This document shows positions 1 through 5,263 of a DNA stretch of 5,501 nt, piece after piece (positions within the stretch are counted from its first letter, which is position 1; each line of letters begins with the position of its first letter). Source of the stretch: Candidatus Zixiibacteriota bacterium (lineage in GTDB: Bacteria; Zixibacteria; MSB-5A5; GN15; PGXB01). A model generated the notes under the pieces. It was not told the origin of the DNA. It saw nothing but the letters and a program-made list of their open reading frames with translations, and made no database searches. The stretch is taken from NCBI GenBank assembly GCA_030642025.1, contig DAOWOO010000112.1, positions 1 to 5,501 of the forward strand, given 5' to 3'. Made by a program: the position numbers and the translations under genes.

Positions 1-414
1 CCGATCATACTTAGTTATGTTGAACCGACTGACCTTCTGCAGTACGGTCTCATCCCCGAGATGATCGGCCGTCTGCCGGTGGTCGCACCGCTTCAGCCTC
101 TGGACAAAAATGACCTGTTCACCATTCTAACCGAACCGCAGAATGCTCTCACCCGGCAGTACACCCGCCTTTTCGAGATTGAAGGCGTGAAGTTGATTTT
201 CGAAAAAGAGGCACTCTGGGAGGCGGTCGCCATCGCCGAGAAGAAAAAAACCGGGGCGAGGGCATTGAGGTCGATTTTTGAAAAGGCGCTGCTTGATCTG
301 ATGTTCGACACACCCTCGAATGAGAATATCGAAGAGATCATAATCACTCCCGGCGTAATAACTGGCGAGGGTAAACCGCGCATTATTGAGAAGCGACGCA
401 AGCAGTCGGCATAG
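1..414 (+). CDS. clpX: ATP-dependent Clp protease ATP-binding subunit ClpX, C-terminal part (5' end outside window)
   Basis: ClpX is the hexameric AAA+ unfoldase that feeds substrates to the ClpP peptidase in the cytoplasm. Only the last 137 codons are visible, open from base 1 and ending at TAG 412-414. The fragment covers the end of the large AAA+ domain and the whole small domain. The stretch GLIPEMIGRLPVV is the box that carries the arginine finger in ClpX (Arg307 in E. coli), here fragment residue 24. It is followed by the family-typical LTEPQNAL and QYTRLFEIEGV. The sensor-2 motif appears as KTGARALRSI, then LLDLMFDTPS as in canonical ClpX. The last ~13 residues are basic (KPRIIEKRRK) and presumably flexible. 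The reading frame is clean with no sign of decay. The methionine at position 61 is internal, not a start, because conserved ClpX sequence runs upstream of it. No clpP or lon is visible; clpP would be expected upstream, outside the window. Identification rests on recognised motifs and is very secure. Confidence 0.95.
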   Translation, partial: PIILSYVEPTDLLQYGLIPEMIGRLPVVAPLQPLDKNDLFTILTEPQNALTRQYTRLFEIEGVKLIFEKEALWEAVAIAEKKKTGARALRSIFEKALLDLMFDTPSNENIEEIIITPGVITGEGKPRIIEKRRKQSA

Positions 415-795
415 GGATCAACATATATCATATTTTCATTATGATTGCATCATAGCCTGTGGTCGGCGAATCTTTGGATTTGACATATCCCTGACAACGT
501 ATTTTCATTTATTTTGGCTTTTCAGGAACGCAGAACCAGTTGTTATATCAATTACTAATAATTATTGTTATTATTTAGCTGGATGGTAAAGAAGCCAAAT
601 AAATCGAAGCGCCGTATTGAAAGGGATGTTATAAAAACCGCATATCTCGGAAGCGGATGGTTTTGTAAAGCATATGAAGAATAATCCGGGGCAGGTTCAT
701 ATTGAGAAATTTTTCGTGAAAATATAGTCGATGGTTGGCGGTTACCCGGGTTATTGGCAAGACCCACAGCGAGAATATACTAATAAGGATATACT
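415..795. other. Gene-free spacer between clpX and the ZIP transporter gene
   Basis: About 380 bp with no convincing gene. All six frames are broken by stops or give low-complexity peptides. One frame (583-780, +) can be read as a 33-codon peptide beginning MVKKPNKSKRRIERDV, then two stops, then a short open tail containing VDGWRLPGLLARPTARIY. I do not recognise it, and it could be chance or a long-decayed gene. The stretch is AT-rich around 500-600. A small hairpin (ATGAT-TGC-ATCAT, 441-453) follows clpX but has no T-run, so it is a poor intrinsic terminator. A perfect 7-bp inverted repeat (ATATGAA 672-678, TTCATAT 696-702) lies upstream of the transporter gene. Confidence 0.5.
754..789 (+). 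promoter_or_regulatory. Possible sigma70-like promoter and ribosome binding site of the ZIP gene
   Basis: TTGGCA (754-759) and TATACT (776-781) are each one base from the sigma70 consensus and are separated by 16 bp. An AAGGA Shine-Dalgarno (785-789) sits 6 bases before the ATG at 796 and decides that start. The ribosome site is convincing. The promoter is less so: transcription would begin near 788, inside the Shine-Dalgarno, leaving almost no leader. It may be a chance match, with the true promoter further upstream. Confidence 0.3.
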
Positions 796-1614
796 ATGGT
801 TGAATGGCTAATGAATATGCATCCGGTGATGCAGGCTTTGGTGGCCACCTGCTTTACATGGTTCCTGACGGCGTTGGGAGCAGCCGTCGTATTTTTATCA
901 CGGGAACCGAGCCGAAAGACACTCGATGGTATGCTGGGGTTTGCGGCCGGAGTGATGGTAGCGGCCAGTTTTTGGTCTCTTCTGGCACCGGCCATCGAAA
1001 TGTCCGAAGGCGGGAGTCTTCCAAAATGGGTTCCGGCCCTAATAGGTTTTCTCCTTGGCGCTCTTTTCCTCAGATTGATTGACCGCTTGCTTCCTCATCT
1101 GCATCTGCATCTCAACATGCCAATCGAACAGGCGGAAGGTATCAAGACAAGTTGGCACCGAACGACCCTTCTGGTACTGGCTATCACCCTTCACAATATA
1201 CCCGAAGGTCTCGCGGTCGGTGTCGCTTTCGGAGCGGCGGCCGCCGGTCTGGAATCAGCGACACTCACCAGCGCCATAGCCCTGGCCATTGGAATAGGAA
1301 TACAGAATTTCCCTGAAGGGACAGCTGTTTCTATGCCTCTGCGCCGCGAAAACCTGTCGAGGTTAAAAAGCTTTTGGTATGGCCAGTTATCGGGAATAGT
1401 GGAGCCTGCGGCCGGAGTGCTTGGCGCAGCATTGGTGCTTATAGCGCGGCCGATTCTGCCGTATGCTCTGGCATTTGCGGCGGGAGCGATGATTTTTGTC
1501 GTAATAGAGGAACTGGTTCCGGAATCACAAACAGGAGGGCACTCGCATTCCGCCACCCTTGGGGCAATATTGGGATTTGCGGCCATGATGACCCTTGATG
1601 TTGCCCTGGGATAA
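796..1614 (+). CDS. ZIP family divalent metal transporter (GufA/ZupT-like)
   Basis: A 272-residue inner-membrane protein of the ZIP (SLC39) family, which moves Zn2+ and often Fe2+ or Mn2+ into the cytoplasm. It is close to the GufA/ZupT bacterial subgroup in length and motifs. About eight hydrophobic segments can be traced. The transmembrane 4 metal-site signature is HNIPEG (residues 133-138) and the matching transmembrane 5 signature is QNFPEG (170-175). Together they supply the His, Asn and Glu ligands of the binuclear centre known for the family. SGIVEP follows (Glu203), then EELVPE (238-243), also typical of GufA-like members. A short His-rich stretch before transmembrane 4 (HLHLH, residues 101-105) and HSH at 249-251 could be accessory metal-binding loops. 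The ATG is chosen because AAGGA lies 6 bases upstream. The C-terminus (MMTLDVALG) is a normal family ending. The stop codon directly abuts a dehydrogenase pseudogene, so the gene's 3' neighbour has changed. The metal specificity cannot be read from sequence. Confidence 0.92.
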   Translation: MVEWLMNMHPVMQALVATCFTWFLTALGAAVVFLSREPSRKTLDGMLGFAAGVMVAASFWSLLAPAIEMSEGGSLPKWVPALIGFLLGALFLRLIDRLLPHLHLHLNMPIEQAEGIKTSWHRTTLLVLAITLHNIPEGLAVGVAFGAAAAGLESATLTSAIALAIGIGIQNFPEGTAVSMPLRRENLSRLKSFWYGQLSGIVEPAAGVLGAALVLIARPILPYALAFAAGAMIFVVIEELVPESQTGGHSHSATLGAILGFAAMMTLDVALG

Positions 1615-1928
1615 TATTACGCTCAGGCCGGTCACCATTCGCTGCAGTGGTTTTTCTCACAGCCGGGTCTTATTGTCCTGATGCCGGCAACGGCCTATGA
1701 TGCCAGGGGGCTTTTGAAATCGGCCATCAGGGGTGATGATCCGGTTATCTACCTTGAACACAAAAGGCTCTATCGCTGGATAAAAGAAGAACATGCCGAT
1801 GACGACTTCACTGTTCCGATCGGCAGGACGGCCTTGCGAAAAGAAGGTAAAGATATTACCATTGTGGTCTGTGGACTGATGTATCATCGGTCGCTGGAAG
1901 CGGTCAACGGGCTGAATGAGGTCATCCC
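1615..1928 (+). pseudogene. Remnant of 2-oxoacid dehydrogenase E1 component beta subunit (pyruvate dehydrogenase type), internal fragment
   Basis: In an intact enzyme, E1 beta pairs with E1 alpha to form the thiamine-diphosphate-dependent decarboxylase of the pyruvate or branched-chain 2-oxoacid dehydrogenase complex. Here only about 100 residues from the middle of a normally ~325-residue protein remain. The frame is open from 1615 and contains GHHSLQWFFSQPGLIVLMPA, then YDARGLLKSAIR, DDPVIYLEHKRLYR, a PIGRTALRKEGKDITIV strand and a GLMYHRSLEA helix. These match the standard E1 beta order (HHSQSLEAWF, PGLKVVMPSTPYDAKGLL, EHKRLYR, GKDVTIVA). The N-terminal thiamine-diphosphate-binding half is missing: homology begins within a few bases of the ZIP stop codon. 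The C-terminal transketolase domain is lost after about base 1915, where E2 sequence starts in another frame. The E1 beta frame itself runs on to a TGA at 1978-1980 with non-homologous residues. An ATG at 1681 could open a ~99-residue peptide, but it falls inside a conserved strand and has no good ribosome site. No activity is expected. Confidence 0.85.
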
Positions 1929-2027
1929 GATCACCGGGTCGTTGACGGGGGATATGCAGCACAATTCCTCCGCCGAATGATTGAGTATCTGGAAGCCCTT
2001 GACAGATGGCTTCTTGAAGTGATATAA
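1929..2027 (+). pseudogene. Remnant of dihydrolipoamide acyltransferase (E2) C-terminus
   Basis: In the third forward frame, bases 1929-2024 encode 32 residues starting DHRVVDGGYAAQFLRRMIEY and ending LEVI before TAA 2025-2027. This is the end of the catalytic domain of the E2 subunit of pyruvate or other 2-oxoacid dehydrogenases. The DHRxxDG motif holds the catalytic His and Asp, and the family normally continues with AAxFL, a helix and a short LL-containing tail. An in-frame TGA at 1917-1919 and non-matching residues just upstream show that the rest of E2 (lipoyl domain, peripheral-subunit-binding domain and most of the catalytic domain, normally ~370-400 further residues) is gone. The fragment overlaps the run-on of the E1 beta remnant in a different frame, so a deletion joined the two genes out of frame. 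It ends 21 bases before lpd, the normal E2-E3 operon spacing. Confidence 0.82.
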
Positions 2028-2048
2028 AAAACTGAAAAGGTAAGAGTA

Positions 2049-3446
2049 ATGTCTGATAAATACCAGTTGACAGTTATCGGGGCGGGGCCGGGCGGTTATG
2101 TGGCCGCTATCCGGGCGGCACAGTTGGGCCTTAAAACCGCCATTGTGGAAAAAGAGTATGTGGGCGGCGCCTGCCTTAACTGGGGTTGCATACCCTCCAA
2201 GACGCTTTTGTACGTTACGGAACTGAAACGCACCCTTGAATCGGCCGGAAGGGTCGGTCTTACGGCGGACAATATTCAAATCGACATCGACAAACTGCTG
2301 AAACATAAAAACGATACCATAAAAAGACTGACCGGCGGAGTGAAGCTATTACTTGAGAAAGCCGGAGTTGATATATACAGCGGGGCGGCGGCGTTTGTGT
2401 CCAACCGGCAAATCCAGATCAAAGGGGACAAAACAGATACAACGGTGCAATCAGAGAATTTCATTATTGCCACCGGGGCCTCGCCGATGGAATTGCCGAT
2501 GCTGAAAACCAACGGCAAGACCATAATCGGCGCCCGCGAGGCGATTGATATTCCGTTTGTCCCGAAAGAGATGTTAGTTGTCGGCGCCGGGCCGATCGGG
2601 GTCGAGATGGCAACGGTATATAACACTCTCGGCGCAAAAGTAACGATAATAGAAATATTCGATTCGGTCCTGCCGATGCTTGATTCGGATATATCAATTG
2701 CATCCGAAAAGGCTTTAAAGAAACAGGGGATAGACTTTCTTCTGTCATCGAAAGTGGTATCATCAAAAACCGACAGTGATAAAGTGATTGTATCGCGCGA
2801 AACGCCCTCCGGAAAAATGGAAAAAACATTCGATATGGTCCTGGTGGCGCCGGGAATGAAACCGAACACAACTTCATTGAAACTCGATAAGGCCGGGGTG
2901 AAAACCCATGACAAAGGTTTCATTGGCGTTAACGGCCAGATGCGAACCAATGTTAAAAATATCTATGCTATCGGCGATGTTGCCGGGGGAATTCTCCTGG
3001 CGCACAAAGCCTCGCATGAGGGGTTGGTGGCCGCCGAAGCTGTTTCCGGAAGATCCCTGACGGCCGACTGGAAAGCGGTGCCTTACGCGGTTTTCACCGA
3101 CCCGGAAATTGCCGGTATCGGCATGACCGAAAAAGAGGCGAAAGAGTTGGGACGGGATATAAAAATCGGGCAGTTTCCGTACCGTGCCGTCGGCAAGGCG
3201 ATAGCGACTCTGGCCTCGGACGGCTTTGTCAAGGTTATCTCCGACGCCAAAAGCGATGAGCTTCTGGGAATTCATATTTTTGGTTCCCATGCCGGGGATA
3301 TAATCTTTGCCGGAACGGCCATGATGGAGATGGACGCAACCGCCGAAGACCTCGGCCAGGTGATGGCTGTCCATCCGACCCTGTCGGAGGCTTTGATGGA
3401 AGCGGCGCTGAACGTCAACAAACAGGCAATTCATATAATCAATTGA
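2049..3446 (+). CDS. lpd: Dihydrolipoyl dehydrogenase (E3 component)
   Basis: A 465-residue FAD flavoprotein that reoxidises dihydrolipoyl groups on E2 or the glycine-cleavage H protein, passing electrons to NAD+. It is full length for the family. The FAD-binding GAGPGG is at residues 11-16, with the ribose-binding acidic residue at Glu34. The redox-active disulfide CLNWGCIPSK has Cys42 and Cys47. IIATGASP (139-146) is the conserved ATG loop. The NAD-binding GAGPIG is at 179-184, and the second FAD contact is AIGDVAG (Asp310). The C-terminal interface domain carries the catalytic His-Glu pair in HPTLSE (His442, Glu447). No key residue is missing. The ATG follows an AAGG (2037-2040) at 8 bases and begins just before the first beta strand, as usual. 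It sits last in a broken E1beta-E2-E3 operon, and no other lipoamide-complex gene is visible. With E1 and E2 destroyed here it may serve glycine cleavage or another 2-oxoacid complex encoded elsewhere. The symbol lpd (also lpdA/pdhD) is by family. Confidence 0.96.
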   Translation: MSDKYQLTVIGAGPGGYVAAIRAAQLGLKTAIVEKEYVGGACLNWGCIPSKTLLYVTELKRTLESAGRVGLTADNIQIDIDKLLKHKNDTIKRLTGGVKLLLEKAGVDIYSGAAAFVSNRQIQIKGDKTDTTVQSENFIIATGASPMELPMLKTNGKTIIGAREAIDIPFVPKEMLVVGAGPIGVEMATVYNTLGAKVTIIEIFDSVLPMLDSDISIASEKALKKQGIDFLLSSKVVSSKTDSDKVIVSRETPSGKMEKTFDMVLVAPGMKPNTTSLKLDKAGVKTHDKGFIGVNGQMRTNVKNIYAIGDVAGGILLAHKASHEGLVAAEAVSGRSLTADWKAVPYAVFTDPEIAGIGMTEKEAKELGRDIKIGQFPYRAVGKAIATLASDGFVKVISDAKSDELLGIHIFGSHAGDIIFAGTAMMEMDATAEDLGQVMAVHPTLSEALMEAALNVNKQAIHIIN

Positions 3447-3484
3447 TTCAAATAAGATGCGACCGAGTTTTATCAGATTCCTAT

Positions 3485-3499
3485 GCACGGCAGACGTGC
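3485..3499. terminator. Small hairpin between convergent genes
   Basis: GCACG-GCAGA-CGTGC forms a 5-bp GC-rich stem with a 5-base loop in the 58-bp gap between lpd and the convergent secreted-protein gene. It could act as a bidirectional stop, but there is no clear T-run on either side (GGGGCTTATTT follows on the + strand). It is a weak candidate only. Confidence 0.3.
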
Positions 3500-3504
3500 G
3501 GGGC

Positions 3505-4719
3505 TTATTTCAACAGTATCATCTTTTTGCATTCGGTGTAGTCGCCTGCCGTGATACGATAAAAATAGATACCGCCGGCGATAGCGCTGACATCCCAGGT
3601 GACAGTGTAATAACCCGCCTGTTTCTCCTCGTTCAATAGTATCCGGATTTCCTGACCCAGTATGTTGTAGACCGTGATCCTGACTCCGGAGCGGGTCGGT
3701 ATGCTGAATCCAATGGTGGTACTCGGATTGAAGGGGTTCGGGTAGTTTTGAGAAACCGCAAACCGCTTCGGTATGCCGCCGTCGAGTGCATCATCGCCGA
3801 TATCACCGCTATTATCGGGGGTTAACAAGGCGATTTCATCGATTCTTACGTCCCCCTCATAATCATCCGTATGCGGCTCCCCAAGATATAAATATTCTAC
3901 CGGATCATCCATAGCATTGACCTTATCCAGGCTGACCGGAGTTGTTTCCTCGATGATATTCTGGTCTGCATCATAAAGCCTCAGGATTATATAACCGTCT
4001 TTTTTCTCCAGCTCGGCATAGTACCAGGTGTCATATTCATAGGTATAGGCGACATTCCAGTTCCAGGCTGATTCATCCCATGCGGTTCCGTCCCATGTTC
4101 TGAGCAGGTTGCCGTCAGAGTTTGTCTCAGGCGCCATATAAACCATGAAAACAGGGTGAAATGTTTCACCACCACCGTAGTTTAAGTGATTATCCACGTC
4201 AATGACCATTTTCCTGTGATAATGCCACCAGTCTTCCGCGCATTCGTTTCCCGAGCAAATATCATCGGTAAGCGTCAGGAAATACATGCCATTCTCATAA
4301 TGTCCCGAATGGTCATTAAAATTGGGGTCATCATAGTCGGCCTGTTCGTAATTATTCAGATCGTAGTTTATGAATCCGATTTTTGTTCTTATTTTGTATT
4401 CATCCGGCAGATTGCCCGTGCTTCTGATCAGGGCCGCATTCCGGAAGTCAGGCGCATTAAGTTGAGCATAGCCGCTGGCAACTGTTATTGCACCTCCGTT
4501 TATCAACTGGAATATCAACCAGTTATCGGTTCCAAATGTCTGAGCGTCGGTTGCCTCGTAATCAGTATCGAAGTTTTCCTCGTACACGGGATTCCATCCG
4601 GTATCGTCAAACAAAGCAACTGTCATTGAGGCGTCTTTTAATATAGCGACGGCGGCCGAAACATGTGCACAAGCCGCCAGCATGGCCATAACTGTTATAA
4701 CGATTGTTAATCGAGACAT
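3505..4719 (-). CDS. Secreted beta-rich protein with C-terminal Por/type IX secretion-like sorting domain
   Basis: A 404-residue exported protein of unknown function. The start at 4719 is chosen because AGAAGGA lies about 7 bases upstream and a signal sequence follows at once. The open frame could run 25 codons further up, but those residues overlap promoter-like DNA. Residues 1-23 form a signal peptide with one Arg, a hydrophobic core and an AHVSA-type cleavage region. LAAC (14-17) also fits a lipobox. Residues ~50-300 are rich in Tyr, Trp, Asp and Asn with alternating beta-strand patterns (YKIRTKIGFINYD, YYAELEKKDGYIILRLYDAD, VRIDEIALL). This resembles a concanavalin A/LamG-like jelly roll, though I cannot assign a named family. 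CSGNEC (Cys155, Cys160) may form a disulfide. Residues ~320-404 are the sorting domain: NYPNPFNPSTTI, then ITVYNILGQEI, AGYYTVTWD, GGIYFYRI and a basic end KKMILLK. In Bacteroidetes such tails direct export by the type IX system; in other FCB phyla the route is less certain. It is convergent with lpd and unrelated to it in function. Confidence 0.85.
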   Translation of the reverse strand: MSRLTIVITVMAMLAACAHVSAAVAILKDASMTVALFDDTGWNPVYEENFDTDYEATDAQTFGTDNWLIFQLINGGAITVASGYAQLNAPDFRNAALIRSTGNLPDEYKIRTKIGFINYDLNNYEQADYDDPNFNDHSGHYENGMYFLTLTDDICSGNECAEDWWHYHRKMVIDVDNHLNYGGGETFHPVFMVYMAPETNSDGNLLRTWDGTAWDESAWNWNVAYTYEYDTWYYAELEKKDGYIILRLYDADQNIIEETTPVSLDKVNAMDDPVEYLYLGEPHTDDYEGDVRIDEIALLTPDNSGDIGDDALDGGIPKRFAVSQNYPNPFNPSTTIGFSIPTRSGVRITVYNILGQEIRILLNEEKQAGYYTVTWDVSAIAGGIYFYRITAGDYTECKKMILLK

Positions 4720-4790
4720 ATATTTTCCTTCTGTCAATTTTTCCACAATAACAGTATTACGAGTATAATAAAAGATTATCTCCGATAATA
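4720..4790 (-). promoter_or_regulatory. Putative promoter/operator region of the secreted-protein gene
   Basis: Upstream of the minus-strand start lie a strong ribosome site (AGAAGGA, complement of about 4727-4733), a TATACT/TATTAT -10-like box (complement of about 4762-4767), and a perfect 6-bp inverted repeat ATTATC-TCC-GATAAT (4775-4789) just upstream of that box. A good -35 hexamer at the right distance is not visible. The TTGACA at complement ~4731-4736 is too close to the start to serve. The inverted repeat is placed where an operator would be, but its regulator is unknown. Confidence 0.35.
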
Positions 4791-4797
4791 GCATAAA

Positions 4798-4836
4798 TAG
4801 GCAGGATCACAGGGCGGGCTCCTGCCCTACCGGGAC
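4798..4836. repeat. GC-rich inverted-repeat element, possibly a dispersed intergenic repeat
   Basis: A GC-rich island in otherwise AT-rich DNA. GGCAGGA (4800-4806) and TCCTGCC (4820-4826) form a perfect 7-bp stem around a 13-base loop. AGGGC (4811-4815) with GCCCT (4824-4828) offers an alternative pairing. Sequences of this style are often scattered between genes in FCB-group genomes, but only one copy is present here, so the repeat status is inferred. It lies ~80 bp upstream of the minus-strand gene with no upstream + strand gene to terminate. Confidence 0.4.
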
Positions 4837-5003
4837 TATTTCCTATTTTAGTTACGGTAAAATGGGTTTGTTTTGTTATTTCTTACTTTTCGCCATGTTG
4901 GTTTGGTGGTGATTCTGAATTTGTTATCCAAATCCATAAGGCCCTACTATAACTAATATTATATAGTTCATCATAGGTTGGGGGGAGGGTAGTATTTAAC
5001 ACT

Positions 5004-5037
5004 GGGAGTGTAGGGAAACAGCGGGAAATTTAGGGGG
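5004..5037 (+). other. Canonical G-quadruplex motif
   Basis: Four G-tracts on the + strand (GGG 5004-5006, GGG 5013-5015, GGG 5023-5025, GGGGG 5033-5037) are separated by loops of 6, 7 and 7 bases, which meets the standard G3+N1-7 rule. Two further tracts (GGGGGG 4980-4985, GGG 4987-4989) lie just upstream. The setting is an AT-rich intergenic region ~230 bp before the Fic-like gene. Folding is not shown by sequence alone. Confidence 0.6.
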
Positions 5038-5055
5038 TGATTTATGCTGTCTAAC

Positions 5056-5077
5056 ATATTGCATATCAATGCGATAT
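5056..5077. repeat. Imperfect inverted repeat / hairpin
   Basis: ATATTGCAT (5056-5064) and ATGCGATAT (5069-5077) form a 9-bp stem with a 4-base loop. The single mismatch would be a G-U wobble in RNA. There is no T-run after it, so it is not a typical terminator. It may be an operator or part of a leader RNA. Confidence 0.4.
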
Positions 5078-5134
5078 AATCGTGGTTGTTTTGCGTATTG
5101 TTAAGTTGTTGTTTAATATGCAATTAACTATTGA

Positions 5135-5226
5135 TATAATATGTAAACTATATGTAAAGTCAATAATAATTCTTTACATATTGAAATATATATACTATAT
5201 GTAAATAAAGCATATAGACTTTACAT
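5135..5226 (+). promoter_or_regulatory. Promoter-like box with two copies of a spaced inverted-repeat operator
   Basis: A perfect TATAAT (5135-5140) is followed by two inverted repeats with identical geometry, ATGTAAA-N14-TTTACAT, at 5152-5179 and 5199-5226. The copies also share flanking bases, giving ACTATATGTAAA (5147-5158 and 5194-5205) and CTTTACAT (5172-5179 and 5219-5226), 47 bp apart. In the first copy the arms extend to a perfect 10 bp (ATATGTAAAG with CTTTACATAT). An extra direct half-site ATGTAAA lies at 5141-5147. Half-site spacing is 21 bp in both pairs, about two helical turns, as expected for a dimeric regulator. All sites fall between the TATAAT box and the Fic-like gene, a position suited to repression. 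The -35 (TTTAAT 5112-5117, 17-bp spacing) is weak. Confidence 0.55.
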
Positions 5227-5263
5227 TTAAGGATATGAAATCAAAAAAAGAAAGATAGTAAAT

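Larger units (their letters stand above)
4837..5263. other. AT-rich gene-free region upstream of the Fic-like gene
   Basis: No recognisable gene in any frame. Composition changes along it: T/G-rich at 4855-4930, G-rich at 4978-5037, then strongly AT-rich to 5260. It holds the quadruplex motif, the imperfect hairpin and the twin inverted repeats listed separately. The region is long for a simple promoter, so an undetected small RNA is possible. Confidence 0.5.

Noticed and set aside
441..455. Intrinsic terminator after clpX
   Set aside because: The ATGAT-TGC-ATCAT hairpin is AT-rich and weak and is followed by CCTGTGG, not by a T-run.
1681..1980. A 99-residue open frame as a functional small protein
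   Set aside because: It lies inside the E1 beta homology, starts at a methionine within a conserved strand, has no clear ribosome site, and its last ~18 residues are E2 DNA read out of frame. It is part of the pseudogene.
1884..2306. Minus-strand open frame of 140 codons over the pseudogene and the start of lpd
   Set aside because: It is antisense to recognisable E1 beta, E2 and E3 coding sequence and has no family resemblance of its own.
2276..3488. Long minus-strand frames opposite lpd
   Set aside because: They are mirror images of a well-conserved flavoprotein gene, which explains the base pattern. Their products resemble nothing.
4186..4629. A 147-codon plus-strand frame within the secreted-protein gene
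   Set aside because: It is antisense to the beta-rich coding region, with no ribosome site and no recognisable motif.
4720..4794. Extending the secreted protein by 25 residues to the ATG at 4794
   Set aside because: It would place a tyrosine- and charge-rich stretch before the signal peptide. The ATG at 4719 has a strong AGAAGGA site and begins a standard signal sequence, and the upstream DNA looks like a promoter.
5141..5226. CRISPR array or plasmid-type iterons
   Set aside because: The repeats are only 7-12 bp, occur as inverted pairs and number two. There are no uniform 20-40 bp spacers, and no replication gene is visible.
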